Assembly: GCF_030269925.1 (NCBI RefSeq)
Contig: NC_085124.1
Span: 7,750,001 to 7,814,000, forward strand
Length of the DNA stretch: 64,000 nt
Direction: 5' to 3'
Source: Bombyx mori
Lineage: Eukaryota > Arthropoda > Insecta > Lepidoptera > Bombycidae
Shown: piece after piece, positions 12,101 through 25,000 of the stretch
Position numbering within the stretch: position 1 is the first letter of the stretch
Layout: every line of letters begins with the position of its first letter
Notes under the pieces: generated by a model
Told to the model about the DNA's origin: nothing
Database searches by the model: none
The model's input: the letters and a program-made list of their open reading frames with translations, nothing else
Position numbers and translations under genes: made by a program

Positions 12101-12456
12101 TTACTGGTGGTAGGACCTCTTGTGAGTCCGCGCGGGTGGGTACCACCATCCTGCCTATTTCTGCCGTGAAGCAGTAATGCGTTTCGGTTTGAAGGGTGGG
12201 GCAGTCGTTGTTTACTGGTGGTAGGACCTCTTGTGAGTCCGCACGGGTGGGTACCACCACCCTGCCTATTTCTGCCGTGAAGCAGTAATGCGTTTCGGTT
12301 TGAAGGGTGGGGCAGCCGTTGTAACAACACTTGAGACCTTAGAACTTATATCTCAAGGTGGGTGGCGTATTTACGTTGTGGATGTCTATGGGCTCCAGTA
12401 ACCACTTAACACCAGGTGGGCTGTGAGCTCGTCCAACCACCTAACCAATAAAAAAA
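12101..12456 (+). mobile_element. Family A SINE with internal 111-bp tandem duplication
   Basis: TTACTGGTGGTAGGACCTC occurs at 12101 and again at 12212, each followed by the same roughly 100 bp up to GGTGGGGCAG; then a single 3' half and poly-A follow. The two units differ at only a few bases, so the duplication is recent or homogenised. A 109-codon minus frame over it is a by-product of the repeat. Confidence 0.88.
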
Positions 12457-12484
12457 CTTCAGAGGTGTCAAGGGACACCCGGAT

Positions 12485-12788
12485 GGAACGAAGTTCCTTT
12501 CGATTAATTAGTGAAGGAATTGTAATTTTTTTTTAAAGTTATTGTAATAAATTACGGCATTATGAAGAAGAAAAAAACAATACTATGAACTAAATGACTA
12601 TTGTTGAAACGCTATCTCGAGAAACTGTACTCATTACGCGGACCAATCGGATACGAGCAATGTCACGCGATAAGCGCCTACACGTTGATTGGTCAGAATG
12701 ACGGATCTAAAAAGTGTCGTGACAACTTTTCGTAAGAATTTTTTCCGTCTAGCCCCCTTTCACAACGCGGGATAAGGAACTTCGTTCC
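12485..12788. mobile_element. MITE-like element, TIR GGAACGAAGTTCCTT
   Basis: A perfect 15-bp terminal inverted repeat, GGAACGAAGTTCCTT at 12485-12499 and its complement at 12774-12788, encloses 304 bp without an open frame. A second element with the same end is at 56904-57215. The target duplication is not clear. The superfamily is unknown to me. Confidence 0.7.
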
Positions 12789-15700
12789 AAAAAAAAAAAT
12801 GTGTTCAGATTTCATTTCTATTATACTATAGCCATAACATAGCCTTTCTACTACACAAACATTCATTATTCAAAAATGGTGCGGGATTGACGTCTATTTT
12901 CGTCAACTGTACGGAATGGCTCAGCGTGCGGAATAAAAATAATACCCAGCACATTTTATTTTTATCACAAATAAAAGAACCAGGTGAAATAAAAATACAT
13001 ATATTAATTACATCAATATTAAATTACAGCCAACATAACTATGTAAGGTTACATTAATAAAAATATACCTATATAATTTTCATTGAAACAAATAAATAAT
13101 AAAACAAGGTATTTTATTTCTTACAAGTAATACCTAAATCTAAAAATCATTGACTATAAGGATTCGCGATTGTGGAGTAAGGTAACATTTTTAAAACAAT
13201 CCACCTACAAGCAAGGGAGCTCACTTATAGTTTACATAGAGTTTATATTATGGAATTTACTCATTAATTCTATAATTAATTAATAGTACTTAATGAGCAT
13301 GGATATTGAAATAATCGACACACAACATTTTGAATTTTTTTTTTTCGCGCGAAGATTTCTTTTTCCACTAAATGCATTTACGGCTTTGGTGTGATATAAC
13401 ACAGTAACTTAATGATGGTTAATATTTATTTTTCAAATTTGGATCTTAATAATATGTGTGTATGAATTTATCTGGAAGAACTACAAGGAATAATTTTTAA
13501 TTGACCGAGTGCATTTATAAATTGTTTTATTTGCTATGCACTATACATAAATGTTTTTATTTTGGTCTCGTGCCAGACAAATACGAGTTTTTAGACGGTT
13601 CTAGTTACATATTGTACCGATTTTTCCATTATCCATGTAACCTAAATAGAAAGAGTTGGTATTACGATATTATTACCATTTTGCAGCTAAATTTTTGGCA
13701 TCAAGCAATAAGAGGAAAAAAGGAAAAGACTAACGTAATAGCTTTGGAATAGACAACCAGTAAGGTTGTGTTACTGAATTTGTCGCTATCAAGTTGAACC
13801 AAAAACGATAACAACTTCCACGAATAAGTTGGACAGTCTACATAATATTTTTGTTGTTGACAATGTTCATATTAATTACTAGATATATCAATCTGTTTAT
13901 GTTGATTCTTATAATGTTGGAAGAATTATTGTTATGTCTGGAGCGACGTTTAAACAAATTAGTTATTTTTAAAATTAGCATTTGCGTTTCAAATACGTTT
14001 TTATGACATAAGATCTACACATAGGATTCATTTTTACAGTTTGTACGAGGTAATTACAGTTACTACTTGAATATATTGATTCACTTCATTCACTTCTATT
14101 ATTAATAGTATTGAGTGCCACACAGATTCAGAAATAATCACTTCTCTAACTGTTCAAACAGATAATGAATCAGCAAAAACATTACATTAATAGCTGTAAT
14201 TGTGCAGATCTCTATATAATATTGATATAAAAATGTTAATTAATCAAACAAATGAAACTTAATGTTTTTTTACAAATAAAATTCATGAACAAACCTATTG
14301 GAAAGGAAATATTGAAAGGACAACAAATGAGAACGATAGAGGCTCAAAATAAAGTATTAAAGATTATTTACAACGAAATTTAACATTTTTACCCAGTCGT
14401 AGCCAACGTAGAGATACATTGTAGGAAATAGTGAAGAGGTTAGAAAACTGCAAATATATAAATGCCCTTTTAAAATATTCCACAAGGAAAATATAACGTC
14501 AATATAGATTCTCCATTTATTTCACACTACTTAAAATTATATTCTAATGATAAGAGATTTCACTATTCAAGTCTTACAATATATCTCTTTATTTAACACT
14601 CAAGTGTTTGTTATACATCTATGTTCTAGTATTACTTTTAAAATATGTTACATGTTCCCACTTGTTTTTTTTTTTATTTGTAAAATGGTGGATGACATGT
14701 CTGACTCTATTAGAAAACTTTAACAGAGTTCTGTTTCCGGTTCAAGTAAAATATTATGAAAAATCAGGAAATAAATTTTTTGATACAATTTTGAAAAATC
14801 AGTCTTTCTGAAATTAATTGTTGACAGATAGTTATTGAAAACGAAAAATGAACTGCCCGTAGGACAAAAGGCCGAAATGCATTAATGAAATCAATTCCTT
14901 TGAAGGCAGGGAGGGGTGAAGTTTCATTTTCTGGTCAGTGGTATACCGAATTATATTTAGATGATAAAGTCACACATTAAACACGTCTGTTTAGGATGCG
15001 GTAGTAAAATACAGAAACTCTAGCTTGCAGGCGGGGTTCTTTGTACAGGACAAATTGATTGTATCCATTTAGGCTTGTGATGTCAAAGTGACGACAGCAA
15101 AAATGTGATCTTGAATTCTTTACAAGAATCATGGGCACGTTTTTGTTTAAAATGCTTCAAAACAAATATATTTACAACTACTGCGTACTACACAGTTTAG
15201 TCGCGCAGTGCGACACACAATTAGGATATCATTTGATTTAAATAACATGGTTTTGATCATCGCATAATCGCTGTCACGTAACTGTCATCTTAACTAATTA
15301 AAGAATAATTTAATATAGACTCTACTTTGACAACAATGTAACAATTATTAAAAATTAATTATAAATGCTTTATCTATTTCATGTAGCCAAATAGAACGGT
15401 GAAAGGAATATTGTATCAGCCACAAACATTATTTAATTAAAACTTAGCACGCTTTCACAGTCTCTACATGTAAGCACAATAAACTCGCTCATATCACTTC
15501 GAAGCAAAAGGAAAATATATCGCTATACATAATTATCCCAACGCGATCTCTTAAATCTACTTACACATTACAAAAGGCATCTCTTGATACAATACAAAAT
15601 TAATACAGCAAATCACTGTCATAATGAAAAACAAAAATTCTAACACGATTCACGACACAAGCAACACAATCGACGTATCGGCGAATACTAACACATCGAT

Positions 15701-16000
15701 TTATCTACTTCACATTAAAAATAGCAATAGTTCACGCTACCGTTTGCACCAGGGGAAAGTAGAATTTGTACTAATCAAGGGCTTCAAGGGCACTACTACG
15801 ATTCAAGAAAAATCACGTCCTCATTTACTTTTTTAACGTGCACGAGTTCTTTTTTAAACCGAGTACCGAAACGTACCGTCGACAAAACAACTTCGTAACT
15901 TTGGTGTTTATCTCCTTTTGAAACAGACGATAGTTTATTACATTGAGATCGACGCGAGACGGATCTCCAGAACGAGGGCCTAACGTTTCTTTGATGCAGC
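12789..16000. other. 3' flank / 3' UTR of the BAH-domain gene
   Basis: AT-rich unique sequence left of the BAH-gene stop. AATAAA on minus at 15939-15934 is only 62 nt past the stop, so a longer 3' UTR is also possible. I see no domain-bearing open frame, repeat or RNA gene here. Confidence 0.45.
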
Positions 16001-19000
16001 TCACTTGTTGGAGACGTGTATCCTCTTGGATCTGAAGTCGTATATCTTGCGGCAGAATAGGACGAGCTCCGGCGAAACGGCGGGCGGGAGTTTGGCGTCG
16101 TTGGGCACGCACGCGGCGACGGCTTCGCTCGATGGTATCGGCGGAACGATCGACGGCCTAGCGGGGACACCCGCCTCTATTGCCTTTAGCCGCTTCCTGT
16201 ATCTGTTCCGGGAACAATTAGAAATTACTAAAACTACATACTTTTGTGTTTTTTTTTAATTCAGAGTATACATACGAAAACTGTAAACTATATTCGTAAT
16301 GTCATAAATTGTGAATTAAGAAATAAAATTTTTTATATAACTTATGTATATGACAATATTTTCGGCTATTAATCATAAGATATGGTCTGATTAGACTTAA
16401 TTTTTTTTCCTGCCTAAGCTGATGGTCTTGAGATACTAACCCTAGCAAGACCAATGCTTCGCAGAATCTACTCATCATCATCATCATAGTCGGTTGCTCT
16501 TGGCATAGCAGTCGTGGTCATGTGGAATTCCAGCCTTGACAGATGTTTTCCATAGTTTTCGAACCGAGGCCTGGCGCACGCACTCGTTAGGAGTAAGGGT
16601 AGAACGGAACTAAGATTAAATCCGACCCAAAGTCAACCCCACCTGCACGCACAGACAGTTTATATGCTTAAACTGTCTGTGGCGGTGTAATCACCGCGGT
16701 GCTCCTAACAGCTAGATAGCGGACGGAGCTCTGGCGACCGAGCAATGGCGGTATAACCATACTCCCAACTGAGATCAATCTGACCTCGGTTGGATGAGGC
16801 TACAACGGCCTTGGTGGCTTAAATCCCTCCTTAAAAGGTTGGTGCAGAAGGCCAGGGAAACCACTGCGCTATATTCACAAGAAAGTCATGAATAGGCAGA
16901 ATCGACTACCGGATCGGAAATGTGACCCACTGAGAAGATCCGGCGAGAAACTCAGTGGGCTGTGTCTGTGGGTTAATTTACTCGCCGAGCGCTTCGTTCG
17001 CGCGACGGGTTCGATGAGAACGGTGACCGGACTCGACTTCGATCATCATTAGTTATTACTTGTTCTATTATTTACGCGTCATCCGTCCGTATAGATTACT
17101 TCTGTCATTTTCTTACGTCGTCGTTTTGATGGCCTAACCTTTTGGCCTTTGGGCAACGGAACGTCCAAAATCACACCGGGCATTTTATTTTTAGAGTCCC
17201 AGTGTTTGAGATGCCTATATACATACATTCAAATATATAATTATTTATGTATGTTTATCTAACAATTTCTGGCTTCAATGATACAGGGAGTCTTACTTTG
17301 GGGTTAGATGTGCGTTTGCGACTTGTCCCGAATTTATGTACACACGTAAGAAGTATAACTTCTTACAAAGTGTTTTTAGGAAGTATAACTTCTTACGTTC
17401 GTACGTAAATACAGGTAGGGTTTTTTGAAATAAATATATAACTATGGTGGTATCACGATACTAACCGGGAATACTCTTTAAAGTTGAGCACGTAGCACTT
17501 GTCTTCGATGCAAGCGACGGAGTTGGCGTCTCGGTGCTTCGAAGCGAACACTTCGTCCGGTGCGTCTTCCGGCTGCCGACCGAGCTTCGTGTGTTCCGGA
17601 CGATAGTACCATACAAGGGACACCATCATCTCACCTAAACAAGTACAATTTTGAATGTTATAATTTGTCGAAACGGTCGTAGCTGGATAGGTTAGTTCAT
17701 ACTCAATCTATTTATGTGGTTACGGGAGCCTTTAAAACATACCATTGCCAAGTGGAGACAAAAATAATCCCGCTAAAAATGTTGCGAAGCCACGGGTACA
17801 GCCGGTACGAATGAACATTCGAAATATCGGAAAGTGTGAGATTGAATAAAAAGCAATTTTAAAATAGTCCCATTAGTTGATTATCTTCTCATTCTCATTA
17901 CACAATTCCAGTGGGTCCTGAATTATAGTTGACCATATTGAAATGCAGGTGTGTACATACATATCGCGTGTTTTATTCCCGATTTTTGTTATTAGAATAA
18001 TTTGAAGCTTCTTCTATGCAATATTCAAGGAAGTTTTACATCTAACATCACGGATAGATTAATGGCAGAATTATGAATAAACTTATGAGTCAGAGGCGGG
18101 TACACAAAGCGAACTTATTGATGAGCTAATTAAATTGTAAATAGTTATTAACCGTCATCGGGATTTTCCCAGAGGCTGGCAACCCTGGCGACGAACGGCT
18201 GAGCTCTAGCGACGGAGGCCCGTAGCAGCACACAGTCTCCGCGCGCCACGCTGTCCCCGCTCTCGTGGGTCATGCGCGACCAGCACCGCGCCGTGCGGAC
18301 TAGTCGCGAGTCGTTCTAAACCAAGTTACGTTTCGATTAATGCGAATCATTTTTTTATTTTTTAAATCAGATAATCTATCTAAATTCTTCAAAATGGATA
18401 TAAACCCGACTGTGAATAGATACAGTTTATCATATTTATTTTTAGTCATCAAAAACTATAAGTTTCGTTTAAACGACCAATTTGGTTGTGGAATTAGCAA
18501 TTATAATTTTGGGTAGGCTTTTATTTAACTCTATCTATTAAATTACATGTTTTGTATTATGTTTTAGTTAAATAGTAGTAACTTACGCTTACGTAGACTC
18601 TGGATATATAGTTTTCTCCGTCCCAATTCCAACCATTACTCCACCGTGGTGGCGCTCTGGGTCCGAAATCTAGTAATGTGAGGGGTGATCGTGGCCGTCT
18701 TCCTCGTCTTGAGCTTCCACAACCTCTTCTTCGGGCCTTTCCCCTAAATCCCACGCTGGGTGTTGGTGATGCACAAGCCTCTTCAATCACTAATGTGGCT
18801 TCATCGGTTTTTATCGCCGGTCTCTTCGATATTAGCAATTTAGCCACATTTTTCCCTTTAATCTTGTTTTTAGTTAATTTGCATCGTTTCAACGCTGATC
18901 TATCCCGGCGTATTGATTCTGAACCTTTGCTCCCCTCTGAGTGTTCTGAATTTTCATCTATATTTTGAGATTCATCGATATTCACCTCATTTGAAATATT

Positions 19001-22000
19001 TGCTTCAAAATCAGTTGGTGCCTTTGATATAGGTATTTCTGAAACTGTGATTGCAGTTTCACTGTCACAAGTAGCCATAGTTTTAATGGGTTCCGTTTCT
19101 TGACTAATTATTTCATCTTTTTCGATAATTTTCTCGCATTTGGAAGCATCTTTTTCTAGATAAATCGTTGGTTTTTCCTCAATAATTTCAGGCTTAACTT
19201 GCTTTTTAATTTCTGATTTTATCACTGATGATTCTAATACTGATTTTATGCTGTGAGTCACTCTGGAATCCACTGTCTCTAGTTTACAAGCATTTTTGAA
19301 AGCAAGTTTCTTTTCAATTAGTTGGGTTACAGCTGCGATTGTGTTGGGCCGTACTCCATTGACAGTATTTTCTAGGAGGTTATTGTTGATATTAGTTTTC
19401 TTGATATCGTTTTCTTTCTTATTTTGACTTATGTTTTCATTTGGGGATAAAAATAGTTCTGCAGGATCCAATTCTCCATCTGAAGTATATTTTTTGGCAT
19501 CTAGCCTCTCGATGCTGTTTTTTCTAATCAGATTGTCAAGTATCTGAGCACTTTTTGTTTTCGGCTTAGTTACTTGAGTATCTTCAATGGTTGTAATACT
19601 TTTGGACCTTAAATCCTCATCTAAGTTTGTTTCTACAAGCATTTTTTTACTACTCAAGCCACTTGTTGACTTTACCCTCTTTCGTTTCAGGCTTTTCTTA
19701 TCAGTGATAGGGGTTTTAGGGAGTTTCTTTGTGGTTTTCTTTTTTGGTTCTTTTGTTACAGTTTCTATCCTGCCTATATCAGTATGATCACCAGACACTT
19801 TCCTTCGTTTTTGTAATTTGACGTGTTCTCCAATTCCATTTGTTTTACATACGTCTTCAAGTTGAGAGTCTTTCATATCTATTTCAAGCTTTGGTCTAGA
19901 ATACCTGCGTTTCACTGCCTTTGCTCCATCAGAAACTGTTGTGGAGTCCGTGATCAGGATACAGTTGTTGTGTTCTTTTAAGGCTTGTGCCTCAGGTTTG
20001 CGAGCTGATGCATATGTAGGCCCTTCATTTTCTTTTTTAACATCGACCAATGGTGTTGTTCTTTCATCTGAAGATGATAAATCTATTGGGCCACAAACTG
20101 GTGGGGAAATCTCCATTACGTCGTCGTCAGCATCGCTGGGTGTAGGCGTCGTAGTATTCTGCTGTTGTCGCGGTACTGATAGAAGTAGACCGGTATCATC
20201 TCCAGCTAGTGATCTCCTAGCCATGTCTTTGCCGAGTCGAGCTCGTCGAGGTGCAATCGGTGGAGGTTGCGGTGCGCATACACCAGCCGAACCTCGAGCT
20301 GGGGATGGAGGGCCGAGAGCTTCAGGGGGACCAGCGATTCTTAATTTATCACGAACATCGAGAAATTCTCGTTTCGGTGAGGCACCACCTATGGCCGGCA
20401 GTGGACATTGATGTGGAGCATCAGCTGCAGCTGGAGGTTCTGGTTCTAGTGGTGGATCCTGCACAGAAATAGATTGAGCGAGTAATTACGAATAGGATCA
20501 CTTATATTTAACAAAAAAAAAGTATTTGGTCAATAATGGTTTACCTTTCCACTGCCGTGAGTGTCAGAGGCAGTATCAAGCGCGCACGCCCGCACCTTCG
20601 GTCGGAAGGCGCCCCCGGGCTGCACGAGGGCTGAGGGTAAGTCTGCTGGGCCGCTACCAGTTGGGGCTTTACCAGTAACGGGCCCAATAAGGACGTTTTT
20701 TGGACACGCGTTCAGTGGGCACGGGCATCTGTATTCTAAAAAATAAAATCTTCCTTATATTTTGTTATTTCTTAATTAAATATTTTTGAAGATAACAATA
20801 TTCGAAACTTACCAACATATGGTATCCTTTGCGGTGAATGTTGATAGCATGGTGGCGTGCCATAATACTGTGACGGGGGATATGGCTCGCTGCCGACGCC
20901 TACCATCTGGAAACGTAATACAATTCTTAACAAGATCTTTGTGCCGCTTAACAAGAAACAATCGACAAACCATAGCGTAATAAAAGCTGCGGGACTTTCC
21001 AGACACATCTATTGTATTGGGTTTATATTTCATTTCAGGGAAATTGACGAACTATTAGTGCTCATATGTATATGTACAAATAGGCATTTCATTGTTACAC
21101 AATCTAATCTGTTACCTGTGAAAGTAATGCTTAATATGAATGAATGAAAAATGAAAATTTAAAATATTATTTACCTGTGCGTCTGGTTGTGGCGGCGGCA
21201 TGTGATAAGGTGCGGGTGGTCGGTAATACCGTCCATAGCATAGATCCGGGTAGTAAGGAGGACCATACTGCTGCAGCATCTACATTGATTACGTCATTAG
21301 TTTAATTGAATTGTTTTTTTTTGTTTCAAATCATTATAGCGCTAAGAAAGTTTTGGCATTTCAAGAAATAAACGTTTCACATTCAATTGTAACAATCTAG
21401 GATTTTCTCAAGGAAACGAAATCTAGACTCCAAATGCCTAATGTTTTTACAAAGTTAATGATCCTGATCAATTAATCCCTGAACTCATGTGTCCCAGATA
21501 TAGTAGTAATTATGTAGTTCGTTTTATTAGTTTTTAAATTTGCTGCATGTGCTCGAGTTGCCCGTTCGGGTAAAATAAACGAATAAAAAAAAACGACAGG
21601 TTAATAGTATTAGACCGTGTATCGGTTTCATTTAATGGTCGATTTGGATTACTTTTGTGGGCCGCGGCTTCGATTCACGGTCAGTGTCAGTATCTCTAAA
21701 ACTAAGACATTTTTTATTCAACTTCACGGTTATAGCCATAGCATAAGAGATCATCCTAATCTGGGGTTTTTGAATTTTGAATAGTTTAGCTGTAGCTTTA
21801 GCCCTCTGAGTTTCTCGCCGGATCTTCTCAGAGGGTCGCGTTTCCGATCCGGTGGTAGATTCTGCGAAGCACTGCTCTTTCTAGGGCCAGTATTAGCAAC
21901 TTTCCGGTTTGAGCCCCGTGAGCTCATCTACACGTTAGAGTGAATCCGAAATAGCCTCTCAAGGCTATCAGCATAGGTAGAAGAAAAAAAAAGTTGCTTT

Positions 22001-25000
22001 AATTTTGGACCTTCGGGTGTGCGTAAAAAGATCCAAAATAATTTCCCATTATCAAAACGTTATGTATTTAATGAATGATGCAAGTATCTATCGTCTTTAA
22101 TTAAGTCAGAATGTGTCTGCAAAGCAAGCCCTCATTCTGGTTTAGCTATTCGATTTTCACAATCGATATGGAGATTAAACCTTTTAGATTAGTTGAGTTA
22201 AACATTATAATTACCGATGGATGCGGCGCGTGATAATGTGGTGGTGGGTGGTATCTTGCGAGTGCCCGCTCTGCGTCTGCACTCGTCTCCTTGATAAGGG
22301 GACCGGCCGGCTGGTAGTATCCTGTAACAATAAACAAGGAAACAATTAAAACAAATGAAAAAGCGATCAAGATGTTAGGTCTCTCATATTATTAAAACGT
22401 TGATTGCGGGACCATTTTTTAAACTTAGACAGTGCGTATGAGGTCTTTTCGAGATAAAATTGGACTTCTTTACAGTGCGCATGAGACCTGATTAGCCTTT
22501 TTTTTATTGCTTAGATGGGTGGAAGAGTTCACAGCTCACCCGATGTTAAGTGGTTATTGGAGCCCATAGACATCTATGACGTAAATGCGCCACCCACCAT
22601 GAGATATAAGTTCTAAGGTCTCAAATATAGTTACAACGACTGCTCCACCCTTCAAACCGAAACGCATTACTGCTTCACGGCAGAAATAGGCAGGGTGGTG
22701 GTATCTACCCGTGCGGACTCACAAGAGGTCCTACGACAAGATCCCAAAAGACCGTTTTTTAATATGGCCCATGCCCATAGAAATCTGGGCTTAGTCGCTT
22801 CCCGTATCGAGCGAAAGAACACGGGTATTGTCGGTCGCATTACACGACAGTCGCATTTTAAATCGCAAAACGCAATTAACGTGTTAATAACAAGCAAATT
22901 AAATGAGATTTATTTTGGTATCCATTTATCCAATGTGCTCTTACTATTTCGCCAATTGCGTATAAATATAATTTAGTAATTTTATTCACACATTCACCCT
23001 TCACTATTAACAAGTCGGCTCTCCCCTTCTTTTTATTAAAATTCAAAATTATTACGTATATCACTCTTTACGCCTGAATGAGCTTTTTGTAAGCCACTTA
23101 TTTTCATTAGAATTATATAGCTATGGATGTGGTCGCCCATGGTTTTCCTACTGTCGATTGAATTTTACTTTTAGATCAACCGACACAAAATAAAACACGG
23201 CTTTTTGGCCATCTCGATCAGTGACCACATCCGATTGTTTCTGTCGAATTACATTTAAGTATGAACAGTGCTTGAATTTGGTCGGCGTTGTCGATTACAA
23301 ACAAGTTTGTTAGTAGATCATTTTAAATTTCTAGTTTATCTGTATTAGAAACAAAATTAGTGTTGCGAGTTTTGAACATGAAATTGAAATCTATTCAGTT
23401 TGTGGGTTCTGCTTATTTCTGCCGCGGTCCAGTTTGAATCAACTTAGTCATCTATTAAAAATGAGCCTACGGTTTTCAAGGTGAGTTGCAATGTCTTAGT
23501 TATGTCGTCACAGGGCTACCGTCCAACCGACAAGTGTAATGCAAATATTTCAAAATGTAATGGGGTTTATTTCATAATATAATCGGTTAACTGTTGAATG
23601 TAAATATAATTAAACTAAATAATTTCAAAAATCAAGAATCTCATATACGTTACGGAATAATAAAAATAAAATTGAACCTCATTGTTATTCGCTAACGCGA
23701 TAAACGAACGCAAAGTGAGCAATGAGACATAAATAAAATCTTCGCCGCTTAGTTCGGTCGTGTACCGCGGGGCGCTAGTGAGGCGTTGCGCGCGTAAACA
23801 TCCGAGAGGCGGTCCTAACTTGTAGTCGGATTATCTAGGCTGTCACTTAACGATGCCATTAAGTATTGCTTTATTAGTTACGTTATTTTTTTGCGGTCGC
23901 AAGAATTTATATGACATTTAAAAGTCGTGTATGTACCAACTTATTAAATAAAATTAAAGTAGATTCATTGTAAACAGAATATTTTGAAAAAATTGCATCT
24001 TTGTTTTTTGGTACTTATTTTTTTTACCATACAGATACTTCACCGATACGTCGTTGTCAAACCAATAGATTGTATGTGTACCTTTCACAGATTAACAATT
24101 TGACAATTACGATTAGTTCACTAATCAGATTAGCGAGCGGTTTTTATTCGATATTTCAGTTTTCAGATATAATAATACTAAGTAGGTGTACTTATCAGAT
24201 TACGCTTTTCTTTTGTTTAGTTTTGGGACATTAAATAATAATGATTTCTGAAAATAGCCTTTTTAAAATTGATATTAGTTATTTCGATATGACAAAAATA
24301 TTTATTATATAACATATTATTAGTGCGATATTTAAAAAAAACGTCAATTATCGTACAATGATAAGCTTAAGATCTCGAAATGAAGTCCAAGATTAAATAC
24401 TGGATTAAATCAAACTCATTTACTGGCATGTATTAGCACTGTTTAAAATAGACTTAAATGATTAATACCATTAACGGAATTATCTAGAATCTTCATAAAA
24501 ATAATACAAGGCAATAAAACGTCGGGCCCTTCATTAATTCATTCCGATCACAATCACGCCTGTAATAAGGCAGATATAAAAACAAACATGCGATATTAAA
24601 GAGCGGGATGGACTTATACGCATTCCAAGAAGAAGAAAGAGGAGAGCAATATCCACAGGATATAGGGCAGGTGTCTCCGTAAAGGGAAAAAGGTTTTTGC
24701 GGAGCACAAAATAAGAATTATAGAAGATTAAGTTATGGATATGTGAGAAACATGCGTTTGAAATGGAGATAAACATTTTAAACTACGGCATCTGATTATA
24801 TAGGTATTATTGTTTCAAGTTTCTACATGAGAATTATTATTGCATTCTTTAATGATTTTTTATTAACGTAAAAGGTTATACAAGTAAAGTATTTTTGCTG
24901 TACATTGAATTACATAAATTAAGGTTTTATTATATGAAAGCGATTTCGATCCGGTGGTAGATTCAGGGAAGCACTGCTCTTGCTAGGGCCAGTGTTAAAA

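Noticed and set aside
12001..12330. 109-codon minus frame with internal repeats
   Set aside because: It is the antisense of a duplicated SINE body; the amino-acid repeat is the DNA repeat.
19941..20411. 156-codon plus frame
   Set aside because: It is antisense to the large exon of the BAH gene, which has coherent splicing and a conserved C-terminal domain.
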